From: CAMASH01 sp041746635
GTDB lineage: Bacteria; Verrucomicrobiota; Verrucomicrobiia; Chthoniobacterales; Terrimicrobiaceae
DNA: 12,069 nt
Direction of reading: 5' to 3'
NCBI GenBank assembly: GCA_041746635.1
Contig: JBGTGQ010000005.1
Location: forward strand, 1 to 12,069
This document shows, piece after piece, positions 1 to 6,735 of this stretch. Both the position numbers and the translations under genes were made by a program. The notes beneath the pieces were generated by a model. It ran no database searches, was not told the DNA's origin, and saw only the letters and a program-made list of their open reading frames with translations. How positions within the stretch are numbered: position 1 is the first letter of the stretch; the number at the start of each line of letters is the position of its first letter.

Positions 1-6
1 AGCGAC

Positions 7-66
7 GTAGCGGAAAACGTGAGTTTTCCGTCTTGCGCGGTCCGGAAAACTCACGTTTTCCGCTAC
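7..66. repeat. REP-like inverted doublet (BIME-type element)
   Basis: Positions 7-30 and 43-66 are perfect 24-bp inverted copies separated by a 12-bp spacer. Each copy starts (reading outside in) with GTAG, followed by a 20-base hairpin unit: an 8-bp perfect stem CGGAAAAC/GTTTTCCG around a 4-base loop (GTGA, or TCAC in the other copy). A GTAG or GGAG tetranucleotide at the base of a short palindrome is the known signature of REP elements mobilised by RAYT (TnpA-REP, Y1-family) transposases, and head-to-head pairs are called BIMEs. The DNA can form either two small hairpins or one long cruciform. It lies downstream of the lytic transglycosylase gene, a usual place for REPs. That it is multi-copy in the genome is inferred; only one doublet is visible here. 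Confidence 0.7.
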
Positions 67-117
67 TCAAAAAAAGTCTGAAATGACGGTAGGTAAACGA
101 CTATGGGACAAAGCGCC

Positions 118-723
118 CTACCGAAACTCGGCCCGTTTCACGTAAAAATCATACCGCGCGACGATCGAGGTGATGTAGCTTTTGGTCATGGGGAAATCCA
201 TGGCCGTCTGCAAATCCTCCGCGCTGGCGGTATCGCCCTGGCCGGAATTTTTCACCCATCGCTTCACCCGGGTGCGACCCGCGTTATATTCGGCCAGGGC
301 GAAGGGAACTGGGTTGTCCTTGGCTGACCAGTGGGTCAAGGCGCGTTTCAGGTACCAGGTTCCCGCCTCGATGTTGACTTTCGGATCGAAGAGGTCGGTC
401 GGCGCAAAGGTCTCGATCTTCTCGGCCAACGCCCAGTCCGCTGCGGCGTTTTCCGTGATTTGCATCAATCCTCGTTCGCCGTGGCTGCCCACCTTCCCGG
501 GTTGAAACCGGCTCTCCCGCCAGATCACGGCCTTGATGAGTTCCGCCGAAACACCATAACGCTGCGCGGCCTGCTTTATCAGCGCATCGTATTTTTCATA
601 ACGCCCTAGCGAGAGGGCCTCTTTCGCGAGGTAGGACGGATCTTCCGCCGTGGTCAGAAAAAAGGCCGCGACCACGGCAAGAGCAACCAGCGCCAAAGCA
701 AAAATGACAAGCAACCTCTTCAT
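118..723 (-). CDS. Membrane-anchored lytic transglycosylase (SLT domain)
   Basis: This 201-residue protein should cleave the MurNAc-GlcNAc bond of peptidoglycan, forming 1,6-anhydro-MurNAc, in the periplasm. Residues 4-22 are a hydrophobic signal or anchor segment after MKR. No lipobox cysteine follows, so it is a membrane anchor or Sec signal rather than a lipoprotein. The SLT family 1 fold covers about residues 45-195: the catalytic glutamate is E70 in WRESRF, followed by GLMQI (85-89), AEYNAG (144-149) and the closing aromatic region with SYITSIVARYDFY. It is a small enzyme, essentially anchor plus catalytic domain without LysM or other binding domains. The start is the only one that keeps the signal segment. 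It is transcribed divergently from priA; a TGCTATGAT extended -10 candidate lies only 11 bases before the ATG. The family is secure; its cellular role (recycling, division, or making room for envelope machines) is not shown by the sequence. Confidence 0.93.
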   Translation of the reverse strand: MKRLLVIFALALVALAVVAAFFLTTAEDPSYLAKEALSLGRYEKYDALIKQAAQRYGVSAELIKAVIWRESRFQPGKVGSHGERGLMQITENAAADWALAEKIETFAPTDLFDPKVNIEAGTWYLKRALTHWSAKDNPVPFALAEYNAGRTRVKRWVKNSGQGDTASAEDLQTAMDFPMTKSYITSIVARYDFYVKRAEFR

Positions 724-734
724 GCAGCGGTCGC

Positions 735-743
735 ATCATAGCA
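735..743 (-). promoter_or_regulatory. Candidate extended -10 promoter for the lytic transglycosylase
   Basis: On the minus strand, TGCTATGAT matches an extended -10 (TGn plus TATGAT, 5 of 6 to TATAAT). There is no convincing -35 at 16-18 bp, which is tolerated in extended -10 promoters. Transcription would begin about 5-6 bases before the ATG at 723, giving an almost leaderless mRNA. This agrees with the absence of a Shine-Dalgarno sequence, but it is a motif match only. Confidence 0.3.
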
Positions 744-806
744 CGGGCCTGCTCTGGCCGGCAGCAAATCCTTTCCCTGTCTGCGGCGGATTGCGATAAC
801 AGGCTC

Positions 807-3026
807 ATGCCACGTTATGCCAGGGTGATTCCCGATCGTGCCGGGGATCGCGCCCTCGATTACCTCATCCCTCCCGCGTTGGAGTCCGTCCTGGCCCCGG
901 GGGCGCGGGTGCGCGTGCCTCTGCGCGCCCGGCTTTTGCTCGGAACGGTGGTTGCTGTTCTCGATGAGTCCCCGGCGAGATCCCCCAAAGAGATTCACGA
1001 AGTGATCGGCGGCGCGCCTCTCATCCGGCCCCGGCTTCTCGAAATTGCCCGGTGGATCGCGGAATACTATTGCTGCCCTCTGGAAGCGGCCATGGCCTGC
1101 GTGTTGCCGCAGGTGGTGCGTCAGGCCGAGGTCACTTCGCGCCGGTTGAATCACGTTCGCGCTTTGCGGGTGCCCACCGAGGAGGAAATGAGTGCGCTTG
1201 CCCGCAAAGCACCCCGCCAGGCCGACGCCTTGAAGGCGGTCCTGGCTTCTCCGGAACCCCGGTCCGTGACCGCCGCGGCGAAAACGGCCGGGGTGTCGGA
1301 ATCGGTTTTTCGCACCTTGGAGCGGAACGGCTGGGTGGCGATTGAGTCCGTGGAGGTTGCCCGCGATCCCTACGGGGGCGAATCGTTTCTTCCCACGACG
1401 GATTTGTGTCTCAATGACGAACAGCGCATCGCCTTGCTGGCAGTCAATGAAGCCGTGAGTCAGCCCGGCAACAGCCTGCCCATCCTGCTGCACGGTGTGA
1501 CCGGCAGTGGAAAAACAGAAATCTATCTGCAAGGCATCCGTCGTGCCCTGGAACTGGAAAAAACCGCCCTGGTCCTCGTGCCCGAAATCGCCCTGACGCC
1601 CCAGACGGTGGAACGTTTCAAGGCGCGCTTTGCCTCCATGCAGGGTGAGGTGGCGGTGCTGCACAGCCACCTCTCGTCGGGTGAACGTTACGACGAATGG
1701 TACAAAATCCATGTCGGCGGTGCCCGGATTGTCATTGGAGCCCGCAGTGCCGTTTTCGCCCCGCTCGACCGGTTGGGCATCATCATTGTCGATGAGGAGC
1801 ACGAGGGTTCCTACAAGCAGGAGGAGGCGCCGCGCTATCACGCCCGTGATGTGGCCGTGCTGCGCGCCCGGCGGGAAAATTGCGCGATCGTCCTCGGCAC
1901 TGCCACTCCCTCGATTGAGAGTTGGCACAATACCACTAATGGAAAATACCGCCTGCTCACGCTTTCGCAGCGGGTGGACGACCGCCGCATGCCGGTGATC
2001 AAGGTGCTGGATTTACGCCGCGCCTCCCGCGGCGGCGATGCGGTCTTCGCCCCCCAGTTGTTGACTGCGATGGAAAAACGGCTGGCAGCGGGCGAGCAAA
2101 CAATTCTCTTCCTCAATCGCCGGGGTTTTTCCACCACCATGCTGTGCCAGGTCTGCGGTCATGTCTGCGAATGTCCGAATTGCAGCGTCTCGCTCACTTA
2201 CCACCGCGATGCGGGTCAGATTTCCTGTCACATTTGCGGCCACAACCAACGCGCACCCAAGGTTTGTCCGAGCTGCCGCGATCCGGCCATCCGCCATGCC
2301 GGCGTGGGCACCCAGAAGGTTGAAGATTCCGTGCGGAAAATTTTCCCCTCCGCGCGGGTGGTGCGGATGGATGCCGATGCCATGACCCGCAAGGGCGCTT
2401 ATCGCGAGACGTTGGGTGCGTTTAAAGAAGGAGCCATCGACATCTTGGTCGGCACGCAGATGATTGCCAAAGGTCTGCATTTTCCCAATGTGACCCTGGT
2501 GGGCATCATCAATGCCGATCTGGGTCTACACGTGCCGGATTTTCGCGCAGGGGAAAGGACCTTTCAACTCCTTACCCAGGTGGCTGGTCGGGCCGGCCGC
2601 GGGGAAATGGAAGGCGAGGTGATCGTGCAGACCTTCACGCCCTCGAGTCCGTCCATCCAGTTTGCCCGTCATCATGATTTTGAAGGTTTCGTCGGGCAGG
2701 AACTGGAGTTTCGGGAACGATTCGGATTTCCCCCTTTCACGCGCATGGTGCTCATCACTGTGCGCTCGCAGATGCGGGAGCGGGCGGAATTCACCACCCA
2801 GACGCTGGTGCGCCGCTTGCGGGAAAATGTTCCCGCCGGGTCCGTGGTCGGCGAGGCGGCGGCGGCGCCGCTGGAAAAAGCGCGCGGCTATCACCGCTTT
2901 CAAACCACCCTGCGCGGCCCGGCAGTGCGACCGCTGGCCTCCGCGATTCAAGTGGCGCTGGCCGGCCTGACCCTGCCGGAAGATGTCTTCGTTGCAGTGG
3001 ATGTTGATCCCGTGCAGCTGCTCTAG
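807..3026 (+). CDS. priA: Primosomal protein N', replication restart helicase PriA
   Basis: The 739-residue protein is close in length to E. coli PriA (732). It recognises stalled or collapsed replication forks, unwinds the lagging arm 3'-5' and starts reloading of the replicative helicase. Seen in order: an N-terminal 3'-DNA-end-binding domain (ARVIP... DYLIPP, about 1-105), a winged-helix-like linker (about 110-185), helicase lobe 1 with Walker A GVTGSGKT (230-237) and Walker B/DEEH (329-332), and the inserted zinc region with the expected eight cysteines C447, C450, C456, C459, C474, C477, C487 and C490. Lobe 2 has GTQMIAKG (549-556) and QVAGRAGRG (591-599), followed by the C-terminal domain. 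All key residues are present, so it should be active. The ATG at 807 places the family's N-terminal motif at residues 5-9. There is no clear Shine-Dalgarno; a GATAAC -10-like hexamer at 795-800 would put transcription start near the ATG. It stands alone, between the divergent transglycosylase and the AsmA-like gene. Confidence 0.97.
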   Translation: MPRYARVIPDRAGDRALDYLIPPALESVLAPGARVRVPLRARLLLGTVVAVLDESPARSPKEIHEVIGGAPLIRPRLLEIARWIAEYYCCPLEAAMACVLPQVVRQAEVTSRRLNHVRALRVPTEEEMSALARKAPRQADALKAVLASPEPRSVTAAAKTAGVSESVFRTLERNGWVAIESVEVARDPYGGESFLPTTDLCLNDEQRIALLAVNEAVSQPGNSLPILLHGVTGSGKTEIYLQGIRRALELEKTALVLVPEIALTPQTVERFKARFASMQGEVAVLHSHLSSGERYDEWYKIHVGGARIVIGARSAVFAPLDRLGIIIVDEEHEGSYKQEEAPRYHARDVAVLRARRENCAIVLGTATPSIESWHNTTNGKYRLLTLSQRVDDRRMPVIKVLDLRRASRGGDAVFAPQLLTAMEKRLAAGEQTILFLNRRGFSTTMLCQVCGHVCECPNCSVSLTYHRDAGQISCHICGHNQRAPKVCPSCRDPAIRHAGVGTQKVEDSVRKIFPSARVVRMDADAMTRKGAYRETLGAFKEGAIDILVGTQMIAKGLHFPNVTLVGIINADLGLHVPDFRAGERTFQLLTQVAGRAGRGEMEGEVIVQTFTPSSPSIQFARHHDFEGFVGQELEFRERFGFPPFTRMVLITVRSQMRERAEFTTQTLVRRLRENVPAGSVVGEAAAAPLEKARGYHRFQTTLRGPAVRPLASAIQVALAGLTLPEDVFVAVDVDPVQLL

Positions 3027-3029
3027 TGG

Positions 3030-3116
3030 TCATCAGTCATTGGTCACTGGTCATGGGATATCCCCTCGCGAGCGGGCTCTTAAAACGACCAATGACTATG
3101 GACTAATGACGAATGC
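3030..3116. repeat. Intergenic hairpin of degenerate 7-bp repeats
   Basis: Starting four bases after the priA stop there are four consecutive heptads (TCATCAG, TCATTGG, TCACTGG, TCATGGG; 3030-3057). The far side has four heptads in inverted orientation (CCAATGA, CTATGGA, CTAATGA, CGAATGC; 3089-3116). The two arms can pair imperfectly (about 20 of 28 positions by hand alignment). Between them lies a smaller palindrome centred on CTCGCGAG (3065-3072) with C and G flanks. The array fills almost the whole gap between priA and the next gene. It could act as a transcription barrier or mRNA-end stabiliser, but has no U-tract typical of an intrinsic terminator. In style it recalls the short tandemly repeated heptanucleotides described in cyanobacteria; any relation is only an analogy. 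Confidence 0.65.
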
Positions 3117-3134
3117 CTGCCTTTATTCTTTCTG

Positions 3135-5495
3135 ATGCACCTGCCGCCCATTCCCCGCTTTCTCGTCCGCTGGACGATTCGGGCCGTCCTAGTGTTGCTA
3201 TTCATCGGATTGCCGGGGACGATTTTGTATTTGCGCGAGGTGGGAATCGGATTCGGCTTCAAGGAGTTAGTGGAAAAGGCGCTGAGCGGAGAGGCCTTTC
3301 AAACCACCATCGGCCGGCTTTCCTGGGACCCGGTCAAGGGCTTGGTGGCCCGGCAAGTCGAGGTGAACGAGATGAAGGACCAGAACAGAAACCTGGCCCG
3401 GATCGAGCGGCTGGTCGTCTCGATCAACCTCAATGATCTGCTGGCGCGGAAAATTTCCATCGACCACATTGAGCTGGAAGATACGGATGTCGCGATCCCG
3501 CTGGGCTCACGACCGGACAGCACCCGGTTGAATCTGAAAGGCGTGACCGCGCAGGTATTGTTTTTTTCGGAGCAAATCCGCATCAGCCATTTTGAGGGCA
3601 ACGTGCAGGGTGTGCGGGTTCTTCTGAGCGGCATGTTACAAAATCCCCAGGCGTTTCGTCTGGAGCATCACACCGGGCAACCAGGTTCCGCCGCGCCGGG
3701 AAGTTCCTATAATTCCCTGATCGAAAAATTTTCCGCCTTAAAATATCCCGGCCAACCGCCGGAAGTGCGGGCGGAAATCAACGGCGACCTGACCGATCTC
3801 GCGACTTTAAAGCTTTCCAACATCAGCCTGCGCAGCGGCCCGGTGGTGGGGCCGAAGTGGCGCATCGAAGGCGTGGAAGCCGAAGCGGAATATGAAAATG
3901 GAATTTTAACGATGGAAAATCTCCTCCTGCGGGGCCGCGACGGCTCGCTCAATGCTTCTGCGCAATGGCAGAATGGAACGCTCGATTTTGAAGTTTCCAG
4001 CTCATTGTTTCCGGGTCCCTTCCTGGGCCTGCTGCCCAAAAATCCGGCCTTGGAAAATCTCGAGTTCATGGAAACCCCCTTGATTGCCGCGGCGGGCCAG
4101 GCTGTTTTTTCCTCCTCTCCCGCGACCTATAATGTCACCGGTTCCGCGCGGCTGGGGAAATTTTCCTACCGCGGGGTGAATTTTGATTCCTTTGCGGCCG
4201 ACTTTGCCTATCGGGATGGAAAAGTTTTTGCGCGGGACGTGGAGTTGCACGCGGCGGGGGGAAAAATCGAGGCGGATGTTTTCCTCACTCCCGGAGATTT
4301 TCGTTTGCGCCTGAGCAATACCATTGCGCCGACGGTCTTTATTCCCCTGCTGGGCCCCAAGGAACAGGAGTTTCTCAAATTGATGGAATTCCGCGATCCG
4401 CCTTACGTGCAGCTCGATGTGCGGGGGACCAAGCCCGATATTGCCGCCATCAAGGGGACGGGATTTCTCCGCATCGGGCGCACGGCCATGCGTGGGTCGT
4501 GGCTCGATTGGGGGCAGGCAAAACTGGAGATCGCCGACCGGGCTGTCACCTACCGCGATCTCTCCATCGGCCGGGGCAAGGGTATGGGCACGGGGACCTT
4601 TGTTTATGATTTTGGCGGCCGCCAGGTGTTGTTGCAAAACATCGACTCCACCATGCCGCCGGCGGATGTGATGATGTGGGTGGACCCAAAAATCGCCGAG
4701 GCGATCAAGCCCTACCGTTTTCGCCAGCCGCCGAAAGTTCACGTGGATGGCATGGTGCACATGTCGGATGCGAAGCAAAATGACCTCTCCATCAAAATTG
4801 AATCCGCTGAAGGCCTTGACTACGACTTGCTCAAGCGCACCCTCAAATTCGGTCGCACCCTGGCCGATGTCCGGGTGGAGGGCACCAAGGTGCTGGCCCA
4901 TGTCAAAACCGCCAAACTCATGGGCGGCGACGTCGCGCTCAAGGCGGTGGTTTCCATTGATGAAAAAGATCCCACCTTCGGAGCAGACGTGGACATCCGG
5001 CGGGTGAACTTCGCCCAGTTGACGAAACTCTACTTCGACTTCGACACCTCCAAGGGCGTGGCCAGCGGGAAGTATAAATTCACCGCCCGGATGGGGCAGG
5101 AGGAGAAAATGCGCGGGGCGGGAAGCCTTCGGGTCGAGGACGGCCAGGTTTTCGCCATTCCGATCCTCGGTCCGCTCTCCGAGATCATAAACAAAATCAT
5201 CCCCGGCGCGGGACTTCATTCCGCCCGGCTGGCGACGGCGGATTTTCTAGTGCAGGACGAGAAAATCATCACCAAAAACCTCGCCATCGACGGGGCAGGT
5301 TTCAGCATGCTGGGCAACGGGGACATCTTTTTTATGAACGACAAGATGGACATGTCGGTCCGGATCAATGCCCGGGGACTGCCGGGCATCGTGCTCTTTC
5401 CCGTGAGCAAACTTTTTGAATACGTCTCCACCGGTTCGGTTTCGAACCCCGAATGGCGGGCCAAAATTATTCCCCGTTTCGGCAACGGAAATTAA
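3135..5495 (+). CDS. AsmA-like envelope protein, single N-terminal membrane anchor
   Basis: The 786-residue protein has one membrane segment (about residues 15-33), and the rest is a long periplasmic beta-rich region. This is the architecture of the AsmA/YhdP/TamB group, proteins thought to form lipid-conducting grooves between inner and outer membranes and affecting outer-membrane composition. The early region with LARIERLVVSINLNDLL and KISIDHIELEDTDVAI (about 88-121) looks like the start of an AsmA repeat. The C-terminal part contains GAGSLRVEDGQVFAIPILGP (661-680) and then IDGAGFSMLGNGDIFF with a following MDMSVRINA (718-747), typical of the AsmA-like C-terminal domain. The ATG at 3135 has no Shine-Dalgarno but gives a normal short cytoplasmic leader. 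A nearby ATG at 3113 is out of frame. It follows priA after the heptad-repeat hairpin and converges with rpsR. The exact subfamily and cargo cannot be assigned. Confidence 0.75.
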   Translation: MHLPPIPRFLVRWTIRAVLVLLFIGLPGTILYLREVGIGFGFKELVEKALSGEAFQTTIGRLSWDPVKGLVARQVEVNEMKDQNRNLARIERLVVSINLNDLLARKISIDHIELEDTDVAIPLGSRPDSTRLNLKGVTAQVLFFSEQIRISHFEGNVQGVRVLLSGMLQNPQAFRLEHHTGQPGSAAPGSSYNSLIEKFSALKYPGQPPEVRAEINGDLTDLATLKLSNISLRSGPVVGPKWRIEGVEAEAEYENGILTMENLLLRGRDGSLNASAQWQNGTLDFEVSSSLFPGPFLGLLPKNPALENLEFMETPLIAAAGQAVFSSSPATYNVTGSARLGKFSYRGVNFDSFAADFAYRDGKVFARDVELHAAGGKIEADVFLTPGDFRLRLSNTIAPTVFIPLLGPKEQEFLKLMEFRDPPYVQLDVRGTKPDIAAIKGTGFLRIGRTAMRGSWLDWGQAKLEIADRAVTYRDLSIGRGKGMGTGTFVYDFGGRQVLLQNIDSTMPPADVMMWVDPKIAEAIKPYRFRQPPKVHVDGMVHMSDAKQNDLSIKIESAEGLDYDLLKRTLKFGRTLADVRVEGTKVLAHVKTAKLMGGDVALKAVVSIDEKDPTFGADVDIRRVNFAQLTKLYFDFDTSKGVASGKYKFTARMGQEEKMRGAGSLRVEDGQVFAIPILGPLSEIINKIIPGAGLHSARLATADFLVQDEKIITKNLAIDGAGFSMLGNGDIFFMNDKMDMSVRINARGLPGIVLFPVSKLFEYVSTGSVSNPEWRAKIIPRFGNGN

Positions 5496-5511
5496 GCGGC
5501 GCGTGGCCGCT
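5495..5511. terminator. Possible bidirectional terminator hairpin between convergent genes
   Basis: AGCGGC (5495-5500) and GCCGCT (5506-5511) form a 6-bp GC-rich stem around a 5-base loop. It occupies nearly the whole 20-bp gap between the AsmA-like stop and the rpsR stop. On the plus strand it is followed by a short weak T-run (GGCTTTACTT); on the minus strand it is followed by TTAATTT. It is short and without a strong U-tract, so this is a tentative call resting mainly on its position between converging genes. Confidence 0.4.
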
Positions 5512-5515
5512 GGCT

Positions 5516-5755
5516 TTACTTCATCAACAGCACCGCGCGGGCCCGCTTGATCTCACTGGTGATCTTGCGATGCATGCGGGCGGACATTCCGGTCACACGG
5601 CGTGGGAGGATTTTTCCACTCTCGGTCACGAAACGCTTCAGAAGTTCGGGATTCTTGTAATCGACCGCTTCCTCGGCCAGATCGGTGCGGCGACGGGGCA
5701 TCGTGCGGTTGGCACGGCGAAAAGCGGAAGCGCGTTTGGGTGTTTTCGGTTCCAT
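5516..5755 (-). CDS. rpsR: 30S ribosomal protein S18
   Basis: This 79-residue basic protein is a normal-length bacterial S18, a component of the small-subunit platform that pairs with S6. The diagnostic core is intact: VDYKNPELLKRFVTESGKI followed by LPRRVTG and the C-terminal helix ending RARAVLLMK. The N-terminus (MEPKTPKRASAFRRANRTMPRRR) is the variable basic extension. It lies six bases downstream of the rpmG stop and is the last gene of the minus-strand cluster. S6 (rpsF), the usual operon neighbour in many bacteria, is not in the window. A purine-rich GGGAG lies 15 bases before the ATG, too far for ordinary Shine-Dalgarno spacing, so coupling to rpmG translation is likely. Confidence 0.97.
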   Translation of the reverse strand: MEPKTPKRASAFRRANRTMPRRRTDLAEEAVDYKNPELLKRFVTESGKILPRRVTGMSARMHRKITSEIKRARAVLLMK

Positions 5756-5761
5756 GGCAGA

Positions 5762-5935
5762 TTATTTGATCTCCCGGTGCAGGGTGTGCCGGCGGAGAGC
5801 GGGGTTGTATTTTTTCTTTTCGAGCCGGTTGGGGGTCTGCGGGCTCTTTTTGTTGCGCGTGGTCATGTAGCGCGACGGGGATTTGCCCAAGGCGCGGGCC
5901 TCGGTGCATTCGAGAGTGACGATTTCTTGTGCCAT
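5762..5935 (-). CDS. rpmG: 50S ribosomal protein L33
   Basis: This 57-residue ORF encodes L33 of the large subunit. It begins MAQEIVTLECTEARALG, continues with SRYMTTRNKK and ends with the family signature RLEKKKYNPALRRHTLHREIK (abbreviated here by its first and last parts: RLEKKKYNP, then LRRHTLHREIK). Only one cysteine (C10) is present, so this is the cysteine-poor (zinc-free, C-minus) L33 type rather than the CxxC...CxxC form. The gene sits 5 bases after the DksA-like stop and 6 bases before rpsR, on the same strand. No Shine-Dalgarno precedes the ATG; reinitiation or coupled translation from the upstream gene is plausible. The pairing of L33 with S18 is found in several bacterial groups. 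Confidence 0.95.
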   Translation of the reverse strand: MAQEIVTLECTEARALGKSPSRYMTTRNKKSPQTPNRLEKKKYNPALRRHTLHREIK

Positions 5936-5940
5936 GGTGA

Positions 5941-6717
5941 TTAGTCTTTGTCTTTGGAATCGGAGCTGGAGTCGTCATCATCGCCTTCGCCGTCCTCGTC
6001 GGAAAGGCCAAAGAGGGAGGCGACGGGTTGACGAACGCGCTGGTAGCGGTTGCGTTTTTCGAGTTCGGCCTGACACTCCACCGTAAAGCGGGTGAAGGGC
6101 AGGGCTTCAAGGCGGGGATGCGGGACCGGTTTGCCGGACATTTCGCACATCCCATACGTGCCGATTTCAATCCGCTTGAGGGCCTGATTGATTTCGAAAA
6201 GGGAGTCTTGTTCCTGGGAGAGAAGGCTGAGGGCGAAATCCCGGTCGTAGGCGTCGCTGCCGGCGTCGGCTTGATGCATGCCGAAGGCGCTGGCCTCGCT
6301 GCCTTCCGCCCGCGAACGCAGGCTGTCCTTGGCCACGCCGTTCATCGAGTCGAGCAGGGTGTCCTTCAAAGCCAGGAGCCGGCCTTTTTGCCGTTCCAGG
6401 AACGGAGTCAGCTTCACCGGCGGCTGGGGCACCGGAATGCGCAGCGGCGGGAGGGACTTGGGTTTTTGGGACGAAACCTTGGATGCCGTGTTCTTGACAG
6501 CGGCTTTGACGGGTTTTTTGGCCGGTTTTGGGGCGGCTTTCTTTTTAGTCACGACAGGAGCTTTCTTAACCGCCTTGGGGGAAACAGCCTTCTTGGCAAT
6601 AGGTTTGACAGCCTTCTTGGCAACAGGTTTGACAGCTTTCTTGGCAACAGGTTTGACAGCCTTCTTGGCCGGTTTTCCTGCCTTCGCTTTGGGGGATTTG
6701 TTCTTCTTGGTGGCCAT
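5941..6717 (-). CDS. DksA/TraR-family protein with H1-like basic tail
   Basis: The C-terminal part (about residues 100-230 of 258) is DksA/TraR-like: a coiled coil with tip motif DAYDRD (155-160), comparable to the D-x-x-D-R-A of DksA, which acts in the RNA polymerase secondary channel with ppGpp. A finger region GTYGMCEMSGKPVPHPRLEALP (core residues 187-207) follows. Only C191 and C215 of the four canonical zinc cysteines remain; S194 and T212 occupy the other two positions. Residues 1-88 form a Lys/Ala/Pro-rich tail resembling histone H1 or bacterial Hc/AlgP-type tails, with AVKPVAKK repeated. The C-terminus (239-258) is strongly acidic. I chose ATG 6717 (MATKKNK...). An in-frame ATG at 6744 would add nine residues; it has an upstream GAGGGG but lies in a hairpin loop. 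First gene of the rpmG-rpsR cluster. A role in transcription or nucleoid control is inferred; actual polymerase binding is untested. Confidence 0.82.
   Translation of the reverse strand: MATKKNKSPKAKAGKPAKKAVKPVAKKAVKPVAKKAVKPIAKKAVSPKAVKKAPVVTKKKAAPKPAKKPVKAAVKNTASKVSSQKPKSLPPLRIPVPQPPVKLTPFLERQKGRLLALKDTLLDSMNGVAKDSLRSRAEGSEASAFGMHQADAGSDAYDRDFALSLLSQEQDSLFEINQALKRIEIGTYGMCEMSGKPVPHPRLEALPFTRFTVECQAELEKRNRYQRVRQPVASLFGLSDEDGEGDDDDSSSDSKDKD
6590..6661 (-). repeat. 24-bp in-frame tandem repeat, three copies
   Basis: Three nearly identical 24-bp units (6590-6613, 6614-6637, 6638-6661) differ at one or two bases. Each encodes eight residues of the pattern AVKPVAKK, or AVKPIAKK in one copy, in the basic tail of the DksA-like protein. 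A fourth partial unit begins at 6662. Because the unit length is a multiple of three, copy-number changes would lengthen or shorten the tail without a frameshift. Confidence 0.9.
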
Positions 6718-6735
6718 CTTTGGATCAGTTGAAAA

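Noticed and set aside
43..77. Rho-independent terminator from the REP hairpin and the adjacent A/T-run
   Set aside because: On the plus strand the hairpin is followed by an A-run, not T. For the leftward gene the T-run comes before the hairpin, the wrong order for an intrinsic terminator.
103..327. 74-codon plus-strand frame at the left edge
   Set aside because: It is mostly antisense to the transglycosylase C-terminus and has no recognisable motif.
720..1928. 402-codon open frame on the minus strand opposite priA
   Set aside because: It lies wholly over priA, which is certain. The translation is rich in Arg, His, Gly and Gln without domain motifs, as expected for an antisense frame of GC-rich coding DNA.
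4002..5219. 405-codon open frame on the minus strand opposite the AsmA-like gene
   Set aside because: It is an antisense shadow with low-complexity His/Gly/Arg-rich sequence, no recognisable fold and no initiation signals.
6028..6732. 234-codon plus-strand frame over the DksA-like gene, with repeated Leu/Gly/Asn/Arg segments
   Set aside because: The repeats simply mirror the 24-bp tandem repeat of the opposite strand; the DksA-like frame has a recognisable domain.
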